Shown piece after piece: positions 57,288 through 64,000 of a stretch of DNA of 64,000 bases. Positions within the stretch are counted from its first letter, which is position 1, and every line of letters starts with the position of its first letter. The stretch covers positions 5,178,001 to 5,242,000 of the forward strand of contig NZ_CP116413.1 of NCBI RefSeq assembly GCF_030064675.1, in the 5' to 3' direction. This DNA comes from Crossiella sp. CA-258035. GTDB taxonomy: Bacteria; Actinomycetota; Actinomycetes; Mycobacteriales; Pseudonocardiaceae. The notes beneath the pieces are model-generated. The model was not told the origin of the DNA and did no database searches. It saw nothing but the letters and a program-made list of their open reading frames with translations. A program made the position numbers and the translations under genes.

Positions 57288-58775
57288 ATGACTCGTGACA
57301 TCACCGGTCCCCCGCTGGCCGGCCGGCGGGAGTGGCTGGGCCTGGCAGTGCTCCTGCTACCCGCGCTGCTGGCCTCGCTGGAGCTGACCATCACCCACCT
57401 CGCACTGCCCGCGATCGGGCGTGACCTGGGCGCGTCCAGCACCCAGCTGCTGTGGATCGTCGACGGTTACGCGTTCCTGCTGGCCGGCACGCTCGTCATG
57501 ATGGGCACGCTGGGCGACCGGATCGGGCGGCGCAGGCTGCTGCTCGGTGGCGCGACCGCGTTCAGCGTGCTGTCCGTGGTCGCCGCGTACGCGCCGAACC
57601 CGGAGGTGCTCGTCGTGGTGCGGGCCCTGCTCGGCGTGGCGGGCGCGACCCTCATGCCCTCGGTGCTCGCACTCGCCGTGGCGCTGTTCACCGAGCCGCG
57701 CCAGCGCGCGCAGGCCGTCGGCATCGTCATCGCCTCCGTCTCGGCAGGCACCGCGATCGGCCCGCTGGTCGGCGGCTGGCTGCTCGACCACTTCTGGTGG
57801 GGCTCGGCGTTCCTGCTGCCGATCCCGCTGATGCTCGTGCTGCTCGTCGTCGGACCGGTGACGCTGCCCGAGGGCCGGTCCCCCGGCGGGCGCAGGCTGG
57901 ACCTGCCCAGCGCCGTGCTCTCCATCGCCACCGTGCTGCCGATCGTCTACGGGCTCAAGCAGGTCGCCGCGGCCGGTCCGGACCCGATCGCCTTCGCCAG
58001 CATCGCCCTCGGACTGGCCTGCGCCCTGGTCTTCGTCCGCCGCCAACGCCGGCTGGCCGACCCGATGATCGACCTGCACCTGTTCGCCTCCCCGGCGTTC
58101 ACCACGGCCACGCTCACGCTGATGCTCGGGATCTTCGTGCTGTGGGGCACGAACTACGCGGTGGCGCAGTACCTCCAGCTGGTGGCCGGGCTGACACCGC
58201 TGACCGCCGGGCTGTGGACGGCGCCGTCCGCGGTCGGGATCATCGTCGGATCACTCAGCGCGACCCGGCTGGCGCGGCGGCTGCCGCCGGGCTGGATCAT
58301 CGGCGGCGGGCTGCTGCTGTCGGCCACCGGGTTCGGTGTGCTCGCCACCATCGGCCCGGCCACCCCGCTGAGCGTGCTGGTGACCGGGACGATCATCGTC
58401 TCGGCCGGGCTCGGGCCGATGATGGCGCTGGCCACCACCATCATCGTGGGCAGCGCCCCGGCCGAGCGGTCAGGCGCCGCCTCGGCCATCGCCTCGGCCG
58501 CGCCCCAGCTGGGCGGCGGGCTGGGCATCGCGATCCTGGGCAGCGTCATCACCGCCACCTACCGCGCGGACATGGGCGGCGTCGCCGGACCTGCGGGCGA
58601 CACCCTCACCGGAGCGGTCGCCGCTGCGGGCGAACTGCCCGCGGCCGAGAGCGCGGCCCTGCTCGGCACGGCCCGTGCCGCGTTCACCGCCGGATTCGAG
58701 GTCAGCGCTCTGGTCTCCGCCGCGCTGGCGGTACTGCTCGCCGGTGCCGTCCTGCTGGTGCTGCGTAGACGGTGA
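57288..58775 (+). CDS. MFS drug efflux transporter, DHA2 (14-TM) family
   Basis: A 495-residue exporter of the QacA/SmvA/EmrB type. It has TM1 with LELTITHLALPAIGRDL, motif A GDRIGRRRLLLGG and motif C-like GTAIGPLVGGWLLDHFWWGS; hydrophobic segments total about 14. These pumps exchange protons for cationic or quinone-like drugs. The ATG at 57288 is used; no Shine-Dalgarno sequence is present and the predicted transcript may begin at the start codon. The upstream palindrome and divergent SoxR suggest induction by redox-active compounds. Confidence 0.92.
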   Translation: MTRDITGPPLAGRREWLGLAVLLLPALLASLELTITHLALPAIGRDLGASSTQLLWIVDGYAFLLAGTLVMMGTLGDRIGRRRLLLGGATAFSVLSVVAAYAPNPEVLVVVRALLGVAGATLMPSVLALAVALFTEPRQRAQAVGIVIASVSAGTAIGPLVGGWLLDHFWWGSAFLLPIPLMLVLLVVGPVTLPEGRSPGGRRLDLPSAVLSIATVLPIVYGLKQVAAAGPDPIAFASIALGLACALVFVRRQRRLADPMIDLHLFASPAFTTATLTLMLGIFVLWGTNYAVAQYLQLVAGLTPLTAGLWTAPSAVGIIVGSLSATRLARRLPPGWIIGGGLLLSATGFGVLATIGPATPLSVLVTGTIIVSAGLGPMMALATTIIVGSAPAERSGAASAIASAAPQLGGGLGIAILGSVITATYRADMGGVAGPAGDTLTGAVAAAGELPAAESAALLGTARAAFTAGFEVSALVSAALAVLLAGAVLLVLRRR

Positions 58776-58791
58776 CCCGCCGAGCGGGGCG

Positions 58792-59193
58792 TCACAGCCC
58801 TTGCGCGGCCTTGATCTTGCGCCAGCCGCCTGCGCGGTTGTTCGCGATGATGTGCCGGAGGTACTGGGTGAGCGCGGGCACGTTGATCGGCTCGCCCTGG
58901 TGGTAGGAGATCATCCGGCCGGTCTTGTTTCCGTGACCGGCCGTGATGATGCCCTCCGGGTCCGGGACGATGCCGCCGTCGTAGAGGAAGACGTTCACGT
59001 GGTTCTTGGCCGCGAGCAGCGCGCAGACGTTGCCGTTGAGCACGAAGTAGGGCTGGACCGTCCGCTTGATCGTCTCGACCACCTCGGGGTCGGCCGCGTG
59101 CGCGATGTCGCGCACCTGCCGGCAGATCTCCTGCTGCCAGTCCGGCAGCTTGTCGATGTAGTCATCGACGCGTGGGTCCTTGGCGTAGCTCAC
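58792..59193 (-). CDS. DUF1801 (YdhG-like) protein
   Basis: A 133-residue protein of the DUF1801 family: VDDYIDKLPDWQQEICRQVR, PEVVETIKRTVQPYFVLNGN, then HVNVFLYDGG and HGNKTGRMISYHQGEPINVP. The fold is frataxin-like; its biochemical role is not established. It is preceded 10 bp upstream by the DUF1761 gene on the same strand and probably forms an operon with it under the TetR regulator. Confidence 0.85.
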   Translation of the reverse strand: MSYAKDPRVDDYIDKLPDWQQEICRQVRDIAHAADPEVVETIKRTVQPYFVLNGNVCALLAAKNHVNVFLYDGGIVPDPEGIITAGHGNKTGRMISYHQGEPINVPALTQYLRHIIANNRAGGWRKIKAAQGL

Positions 59194-59203
59194 GGTGCCT
59201 CCT

Positions 59204-59569
59204 CTACAGCCACAGGCCGACGATGACGCCCACGGCGAGCAGCTTGATCAGCCAGTCTCCACCGTGCCGGGCCGCGGTGACCACCGGAACCTTGTCCCAC
59301 ATGACCGATCCGGACAGCAGCACGAACGGGAACGCCACCCACAGCACGAGCGCGAGCAGCAGCATCGGGCCGATCGTGGTGACGTCCATGGCCTTGGCCA
59401 GCCCGACGAGGGCGCCCGCCACCAGGGCGCTGCGGCCGAACTCGGCGACGATCAGCAGCGGGGACGGACGACCGTCGGCGGCACGGTCGCGGTCCAGCAG
59501 CGAGTACCAGACGCTGCTGATCACGAAGGAGGCGAGCGCCGAGGTCAGGACCGCGGCGAGGACGGTCAT
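59204..59569 (-). CDS. DUF1761 four-TM membrane protein
   Basis: A 121-residue membrane protein with four hydrophobic segments (MTVLAAVLTSALASFVISSV, about 38-60, MLLLALVLWVAFPFVLLSGS, and the C-terminal helix KLLAVGVIVGLWL). The opening F-V-I-S-S-V-W-Y-S pattern is typical of DUF1761. The function is unknown. It is divergent from the TetR gene, with two operator-like sites between, and followed closely by the DUF1801 gene. Confidence 0.82.
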   Translation of the reverse strand: MTVLAAVLTSALASFVISSVWYSLLDRDRAADGRPSPLLIVAEFGRSALVAGALVGLAKAMDVTTIGPMLLLALVLWVAFPFVLLSGSVMWDKVPVVTAARHGGDWLIKLLAVGVIVGLWL

Positions 59570-59604
59570 CTCACACCGCCCGGGTGGCTGAGGAGGCGTG
59601 GAGA

Positions 59605-59623
59605 AAACTACACTGGCTAGTGT
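59605..59623. promoter_or_regulatory. TetR operator-like site 1
   Basis: AAACTA-N7-TAGTGT, an inverted repeat with one mismatch to site 2, placed 29 bp from it in the divergent promoter region. Confidence 0.55.
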
Positions 59624-59633
59624 TCATGGCGGA

Positions 59634-59652
59634 AAACTAAACCGGGTAGTTT
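59634..59652. promoter_or_regulatory. TetR operator-like site 2
   Basis: AAACTA-N7-TAGTTT, a perfect 6-bp inverted repeat, 21 bp upstream of the tetR start. Confidence 0.6.
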
Positions 59653-59673
59653 CCTGAGTCAAGGGGGTTGTCC

Positions 59674-60327
59674 ATGGCAGGACGCCGCGAGGAGCAGTCG
59701 GCCGCCAAGCGCGCGGAGATCGTGGTCGCCGCGCGCACGGTCTTCACCACGCACGGCTACCTCGGCACCAGCATGGACGCGGTGGCCGCGGCCGCGGGCG
59801 CGTCCAAGCGGACCGTGTACCAGTACTTCGCCGACAAGGAGGAGCTGTTCGCGGCGGTCGTCCTGGAGACGGTGGACCGCGGCTACGAGTTCTTCCGGCC
59901 GCACATCCTCGCCCTCGCCGAGACCGACGACCTGGAGAACGCGCTGCGGCGGCATGCCCGCGTCACCGTCGCCGGGATCATGCGCCCCGAGGTGCTCCAG
60001 ATGCGCCGCCTGGTGATGGCCGAGGCGGACCGGTTCCCCGAGGTGGGCCGCCAGTACTACGAACGCAGCTGGGTGCGCACCACCGGCCTGCTGGCGGAAA
60101 CCCTGACCCGCCTGACCGAGCGCGGCCTGCTCCAGGTCGACGACCCTGAGCGCGCGGCTTACCTGTTCACCTGGCTGGTGGTGTCGATTCCGTTGCAGCG
60201 CAGTGCGTTCATGGGCAACGCGGCGGTCTGCACGAAGGCCGAGCTGGACGAGGTCGCCGACGAGGGCGCTCGGGTCTTCCTCGCCGCGTACAGGGCAGGC
60301 GCCCGCGACAACACCGGGCGGGTGTGA
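59674..60327 (+). CDS. TetR-family repressor
   Basis: A 217-residue regulator. The N-terminal HTH is AARTVFTTHGYLGTSMDAVAAAAGASKRTVYQYFADKEELF. The C-terminal ligand domain is of the TetR_C AcrR type (MRRLVMAEADRFPEVGRQYY). The ATG at 59674 has AAGGGGG at 6-nt spacing. It likely represses itself and the divergent DUF1761/DUF1801 operon through the two AAACTA-N7-TAGTTT sites. The ligand is unknown. Confidence 0.92.
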   Translation: MAGRREEQSAAKRAEIVVAARTVFTTHGYLGTSMDAVAAAAGASKRTVYQYFADKEELFAAVVLETVDRGYEFFRPHILALAETDDLENALRRHARVTVAGIMRPEVLQMRRLVMAEADRFPEVGRQYYERSWVRTTGLLAETLTRLTERGLLQVDDPERAAYLFTWLVVSIPLQRSAFMGNAAVCTKAELDEVADEGARVFLAAYRAGARDNTGRV

Positions 60328-60357
60328 CGTCCGCACTGGAACGCCACACCCGCCCGG
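60314..60357. terminator. 13-bp hairpin between convergent genes
   Basis: CCGGGCGGGTGTG (60314-60326) and its exact complement (60345-60357) enclose the end of tetR and the space before the convergent small membrane gene. Confidence 0.7.
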
Positions 60358-60364
60358 CAGGCAG

Positions 60365-60646
60365 TCAGGTCACGATGAGCAATGCCGCGCGCAGGACCGC
60401 CGCCGCCATGGCGATACCCAGCACCAGCGTCAGCACCAGTGACGGCCGTCTGCCTCCTACCCTGCCGCTGAGCAGCACGCTTCCTGCGATCAGTCCGATA
60501 AATGCGACAAGCAGTCCAACAACCGAACCGAAAGCGGGCAGCGAACCGGCTTTCATCAGAAAACCCGACCCGGCCAAGGCGACAACGGTAACCATGACGG
60601 CCGCCTCACTGGGCCCGGCCGACTTTTCCTGTTCGCCGATGCTCAT
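60365..60646 (-). CDS. Small three-TM membrane protein
   Basis: A 93-residue protein with three hydrophobic segments (AAVMVTVVALAGSGFLMKAG, VVGLLVAFIGLIAGSVLLSG, LVLTLVLGIAMAAAVLRAAL). No known family was recognised. It is encoded 23 bp downstream of the small secreted cationic protein on the same strand. A partner role such as immunity or export is possible. The start is chosen at ATG 60646, with only GGGATC as a weak ribosome-binding site. Confidence 0.6.
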   Translation of the reverse strand: MSIGEQEKSAGPSEAAVMVTVVALAGSGFLMKAGSLPAFGSVVGLLVAFIGLIAGSVLLSGRVGGRRPSLVLTLVLGIAMAAAVLRAALLIVT

Positions 60647-60669
60647 AGCGATCCCAGCCTTGGAAAAGC

Positions 60670-61014
60670 TCAGCCGATCGCCTCGCTGAGCGCCTGGAAG
60701 ATCTCGTACAGGTCCATGGCGGGCGAAGCGGCCCGGATTGCCCACCGCACCGGCGCGGGAAGACCGTCGTACCACTTCTTGAAGGCGTGCCAGCCCCCCT
60801 TGACCGCCGCGACACACTTGTTCCAGACCGGCTGACCGAACTTCTTGATCGCCCTCATGATGGCGCCGACCACACCCTGCTGGCCCTCGACCGACAGCGT
60901 TGTCACGCCCGCCGCGCCGGAGTCAGCCTGCTGAGCGTTCGCCAACGTAGCGCTACCCGTCAGCAAGATTCCCGAGACAACAACCCCGGCGACAATACGC
61001 CTGCCAACCCTCAT
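60670..61014 (-). CDS. Small secreted cationic protein, bacteriocin-like
   Basis: A 114-residue precursor with signal peptide MRVGRRIVAGVVVSGILLTG, cleaved near ANAQ. The mature part of about 85 residues is helical and amphipathic with Lys and Trp clusters: GAIMRAIKKFGQPVWNKCVA, VKGGWHAFKKWYDGLPAPVR, ending DLYEIFQALSEAIG. One cysteine. The ATG is preceded by GGGGAGG. Cationic Trp-rich helices suggest a membrane-active peptide, and the following gene encodes a three-TM protein that could protect the producer. No known bacteriocin family was recognised. Confidence 0.65.
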   Translation of the reverse strand: MRVGRRIVAGVVVSGILLTGSATLANAQQADSGAAGVTTLSVEGQQGVVGAIMRAIKKFGQPVWNKCVAAVKGGWHAFKKWYDGLPAPVRWAIRAASPAMDLYEIFQALSEAIG

Positions 61015-61221
61015 GATTTCCTCCCCAGTTTGTGATGACGACTCCAGGTCGTCGCCGGTATTCAAACAGCGACAGAACACCTTTGCCAGACCCGATGCGA
61101 ATTCGACAGAACCGGCAGTCATATCGATTGAGAACGTGCCAGCGCATTACCACGCCGCACACTTCCACAATGTCATTCGAACAACCCTCACGCCGCGGCG
61201 AAATGATTTCTGGACGTGCCG

Positions 61222-62253
61222 CTAACCGTGCAGCGCCTCGCTGATCTGGCGGGCGGACAGCTTGCGCGGGCTGACGTAGTACAGCACCGAGCCCGGACCG
61301 GCCTTGCTCTGCCAGCTCGGGTTGACCACCAGGCGGCCGTCGGCGTCTCGGACGGCCAGCACGGTCGCGCCGTGCTTGCGGCCCAGCGCCAGCTGGCAGT
61401 CCTCGATCGGCACCGGACCCACCGCCTCCGGGAGCCGCACCGAGTAGGTGCTGGCCTCGCCGTCGCTCATCAGCTCGGCGTAGACCTCGGCGATGCCGGG
61501 CGAGGTCAGCTCCTCGATGATCATGCGCGGGAGGTGCCACGGCACGCAGTGGATGGTGCGGTCGACGTAGTGCATCAGCGCGGCCCGGTCCAGGTCGCGC
61601 AGGGCGGCCACCACGTGGGCCCGCGGTTCGAGGTGGTCCACGGCCACCGCGATGGCCAGCGCCTCGTTGTCGTCGCGGGCGTCGATGAGCACCACGGCCG
61701 CGCGGTGCACCCCGGCCCGCCGCAGCACCGCCTCGTCGGTCAGCTCGCCGCGGACGAACTCCACCTCGGGGTTCGGCAGCGGGTGCGTGCCCACCTCGTC
61801 CGGGGCGCACAGCACGATCCGGTGCTCCTCCTCGGCCAGCAGCTGGCTGACGATGCGCTCGGTGCGGCCGGGCTCGTAGCCGACCAGCACGATGTGCTCG
61901 CTGGCGTGCACGGTGTTGCTGCCCTGCATGCGCCGTCCTCTCGCTTGTGCCAGCACCGCGGCCAGTTTGGTGAACACGGTGGTCAGCGCGGCGATGCCGC
62001 CCACGATGACGTACGCGCCCACCAGGTGGCCCCAGCCGCTCTCCGGGTAGAGGTCGCCGTAGCCGACGGTGGCGGCGGTGACCACGAAGTACCACCAGTA
62101 GTTGGCCGGCTGGACGAGCGCGCTGCCCGCCGGTTCGGCCAGGGCCATCAGCGGCCAGCTGGTGGCGAAGACGAAGACGATCACCGCTGCCGGGGTCGAC
62201 CAGTTGCTGAGGAAGGCCAGCCGGGTGAGCAGCCGGGACAGGAACAACGGCAT
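61222..62253 (-). CDS. Two-TM potassium channel with RCK/TrkA-N domain
   Basis: A 343-residue ion channel. TM1 is about 22-40, the pore helix leads to selectivity filter TVGYGD (62-67), and TM2 is about 76-98. A cytosolic RCK domain follows, with Rossmann pattern HIVLVGYEPGRTERIVSQLL (about 118-137) and a second TrkA-C-like lobe. It is a typical bacterial Kch/MthK-like K+ channel gated by a bound ligand such as nucleotide or Ca2+. It is divergent from the ankyrin gene. No transporter partner is nearby. Confidence 0.92.
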   Translation of the reverse strand: MPLFLSRLLTRLAFLSNWSTPAAVIVFVFATSWPLMALAEPAGSALVQPANYWWYFVVTAATVGYGDLYPESGWGHLVGAYVIVGGIAALTTVFTKLAAVLAQARGRRMQGSNTVHASEHIVLVGYEPGRTERIVSQLLAEEEHRIVLCAPDEVGTHPLPNPEVEFVRGELTDEAVLRRAGVHRAAVVLIDARDDNEALAIAVAVDHLEPRAHVVAALRDLDRAALMHYVDRTIHCVPWHLPRMIIEELTSPGIAEVYAELMSDGEASTYSVRLPEAVGPVPIEDCQLALGRKHGATVLAVRDADGRLVVNPSWQSKAGPGSVLYYVSPRKLSARQISEALHG

Positions 62254-62443
62254 GGTCCTCCCATCGGGCCTGCTCGGGGGCGGGGTCGCAGCAGTCTAGG
62301 CAGGTGAGCGCGCTCCACTTGGTGTTCGTGCGCACATCGTTGCCGGGGGTTGGTACCCTGTGCCCAGGCGAGTTGGGTCGCCTCCGGGTCCGCGGAAAAG
62401 GCTGAGCCTGCCCTTCGAAGGCGGGTAGTGCCCTGGTCACACC

Positions 62444-62490
62444 ACCTCCTTTCACCCCGTTTCGCGGACCACGGGGAGATGGAAGGAGGT
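62444..62490 (+). promoter_or_regulatory. Shine-Dalgarno-sequestering mRNA hairpin
   Basis: ACCTCCTTTC (62444-62453) can pair with the ribosome-binding site GGAAGGAGGT (62481-62490) across ten positions (one G-U). An inner stem CCCCGT / ACGGGG (62455-62460, 62471-62476) extends it. The loop contains CGCGGACC, which is the exact complement of GGTCCGCG at 62387-62394 further upstream, so alternative folds exist. A third hairpin (about 62407-62425, with TTCG) lies between. This looks like translational control; no known riboswitch class was recognised. Confidence 0.55.
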
Positions 62491-62494
62491 CGCT

Positions 62495-63877
62495 TTGTCG
62501 ACCATCCCGCTGCCCGAACGACCCGATCTGGGCCAGCTCCGCAAGCAGGCCAAACAGCTGCGCCGGGCGACCCCTGGCGCCACCCTCGCCGATGCGCAGC
62601 GGATGCTGGCGCGCCGGTACGGACTGGCCAGCTGGGCGCGGCTGCGCCGGCACGTCGAGGCGCTCAACTCCCGCTCCTGGGTGTACACCGAGCCGGTGGC
62701 CGGGGAGTCGCCGGCGGATCACTTCCTGCGCTTGGCCTGTCTGAACTTCGCCGAGGACGACCCCGAACGGTGGGAGCAGGCGGCGCGACTGTTGCAGCGG
62801 CACCCGGAGCTGCCCGCGGCGAGCGTGGCGGTGGCCGCGGCGTGCGCCGATGTGCCCGCGCTGCAACGACATCTGGCGTCCGGGGCGTCGGCGGCGCAGC
62901 CCACCGGCCCGTTTGGCTGGCCGCCGCTGATGTACCTCGCCTACGCCCGCCTGGAGGTGAGCCGCGAGGACACCCTCGCCGCGGCCCGGATGTTGCTGGA
63001 GGCCGGGGCGGATCCCAACGACGGCCGGTTCTTCCTCGGTCTGCCAACGCCTTTCACCGTGCTGACCGGGGCGCTGGGCGGCGGGGAGGACGACCAGCCG
63101 CCGCACCCGCACGGGATCGCGCTGGCCAGGCTGTTGCTGGAGGCGGGCGCTGATCCCAATGACGGGCAGAGCCTCTACAACCGCATGTTCGGCGAGCAGG
63201 ACGACTTCGCCGAACTGCTGCTGGAGTTCGGGCTCGGCCAGGGTGACGGCGGTCCGTGGCGGCGGCTGGTGCCCGATCTGCTCGGCTCCCCCGCGGAGAT
63301 GGTGCGCGGCTTGCTGGAGTGGGCGCTCACCCACGACCAGCGGCAGCGGGTGGCGCTGCTGGCCGCGCACGGGGTCGATGTGACCAGCCCGCTCGGTGAC
63401 GGGGCCACGCCGCTGGAAACCGCGCTGCGCAACGGCCACCGCGAACTGGCGGAGCTGTTGCGGCGGCTGGGCGCGCGGGAGCCCGAACTGGGTCCGGTGG
63501 ACGCCTTCCTCGCCGCGGCGCTGGCCGGGGACGCCGCCGCCGTCGCCGCCACCCCCGCGGCCGCCATCCAGGCCGCACGGGCGGCCCGGCCCGGCCTGGT
63601 GGTCTGGGCTGCCGGACTGCGCCGTCCGGAGTCGGTGAAGTTGTTGGTGGACAACGGGTTTGACGTCAACGCGCGCGGGCGCGGGGATGTGCCGCTGGAG
63701 CAGCCGTGGCAGACCGCGCTGCACACCGCGATCCAGGTCGGGGACATCGAGGTGGTCCGGCGGCTGTTGCGACTGGGCGCGGACCCCGGTATCCGGGACT
63801 GCCGCTTCGACGGGGACGCCCGGTCCTGGGCCGAGCACTTCGGCCGTGCGGAGGTGCTCGAGCTGCTCGGCCGGTAG
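62495..63877 (+). CDS. Ankyrin-repeat protein
   Basis: A 460-residue protein. The N-terminus (LPERPDLGQLRKQAKQLRRA, YGLASWARLRRHVEAL) is the short helical segment often found before bacterial ankyrin arrays. From about residue 110 to 455 there are about seven or eight ankyrin-like repeats, the clearest being ARMLLEAGADPNDGR, ARLLLEAGADPNDGQ, ATPLETALRNGHRELAELLR, and ALHTAIQVGDIEVVRRLLRL. The start is a TTG with a perfect AAGGAGG. It is a protein-protein interaction scaffold of unknown partner. Its leader can sequester the Shine-Dalgarno sequence. Confidence 0.88.
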   Translation: MSTIPLPERPDLGQLRKQAKQLRRATPGATLADAQRMLARRYGLASWARLRRHVEALNSRSWVYTEPVAGESPADHFLRLACLNFAEDDPERWEQAARLLQRHPELPAASVAVAAACADVPALQRHLASGASAAQPTGPFGWPPLMYLAYARLEVSREDTLAAARMLLEAGADPNDGRFFLGLPTPFTVLTGALGGGEDDQPPHPHGIALARLLLEAGADPNDGQSLYNRMFGEQDDFAELLLEFGLGQGDGGPWRRLVPDLLGSPAEMVRGLLEWALTHDQRQRVALLAAHGVDVTSPLGDGATPLETALRNGHRELAELLRRLGAREPELGPVDAFLAAALAGDAAAVAATPAAAIQAARAARPGLVVWAAGLRRPESVKLLVDNGFDVNARGRGDVPLEQPWQTALHTAIQVGDIEVVRRLLRLGADPGIRDCRFDGDARSWAEHFGRAEVLELLGR

Positions 63878-63895
63878 CCGTGGCGCTGGGGGCCG

Positions 63896-64000
63896 CTACC
63901 GCTCGCGGTCGGCGGTCCCCGCCTGGTCGCTGATGCCCAGGCGCAGGTGTTCGCTGTGGTAGATCGCCTCGTCCAGCAGCAGGGCCACGTGGTTGTCGTA
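63896..64000 (-). CDS. C-terminal fragment of a gene running off the window
   Basis: The minus-strand frame from the window edge to TAG at 63896-63898 encodes 34 residues (YDNHVALLLDEAIYHSEHLR and LGISDQAGTADRER) with strong third-position G/C. The 5' part lies beyond the window. The family cannot be identified from the tail. Confidence 0.6.
   Translation of the reverse strand, partial: YDNHVALLLDEAIYHSEHLRLGISDQAGTADRER

Noticed and set aside
60953-63838. A 961-residue open frame on the minus strand
   Set aside because: It crosses the divergent channel/ankyrin genes in another frame; the channel and ankyrin frames have real motifs and this one has none.

Overview
The window is high-GC DNA from an actinomycete, probably one of the Pseudonocardiales. 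The basis is third-position G/C in nearly every coding frame, SARP/AfsR-type and GAF-ANTAR regulators, GTG/TTG starts, ATGA/GTGA stop-start overlaps, and a recurring GTCCACAGTGGAC-type word I associate with that order. The genus is not determined. No tRNA, rRNA, CRISPR array or intact insertion sequence was seen.

Layout. 0.07-4.3 kb: a SARP regulator followed by a class-C beta-lactamase-fold hydrolase. 5.5-7.5 kb: two overlapping GAF-ANTAR RNA-binding regulators and a sigma-region-2-like protein. 7.5-9.4 kb: two paralogous secreted repeat (beta-helix-like) proteins. 9.7-11.4 kb: a tightly coupled small ORF, fatty-acid desaturase and STAS protein. 11.5-12.9 kb: a secreted PGRS-like glycine-rich protein. 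13.6-23.1 kb, minus strand: a possible immune operon with a trypsin/STAND/WD40 protein, a RES-domain protein, a two-TM protein, a second STAND ATPase and a secreted amidase. 23.2-27.1 kb: oxidoreductases and small regulators. 27.2-36.6 kb: a terpenoid or meroterpenoid biosynthetic cluster (aminotransferase, prenyl diphosphate synthase, UbiA prenyltransferase, squalene-cyclase-like protein, FAD monooxygenase, O-methyltransferase, Fe/2OG dioxygenase, P450). 37.3-41.8 kb: a very large secreted subtilisin with lectin repeats. 41.9-52.0 kb: an RHS polymorphic toxin with a nuclease tip and a SUKH immunity gene. 52.6-64 kb: regulators (WYL, XRE-NB-ARC, SoxR, TetR) with their targets, a small secreted cationic protein paired with a membrane protein, a K+ channel and an ankyrin protein with a structured mRNA leader.

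Most notable. (1) The N-terminus of the second STAND ATPase and the C-terminus of the two-TM protein encoded immediately upstream share a 17-residue motif, present three times. This arrangement matches bacterial NLR/amyloid-motif signalling pairs. (2) The terpenoid cluster has a cyclase without DxDD and a prenyl synthase with an altered second Asp-rich motif. (3) Three decayed copies of one small gene lie in the window's low-coding gaps. (4) The ankyrin gene has an mRNA leader whose Shine-Dalgarno sequence can be paired away. Functions below are read from sequence motifs; no database search was possible.
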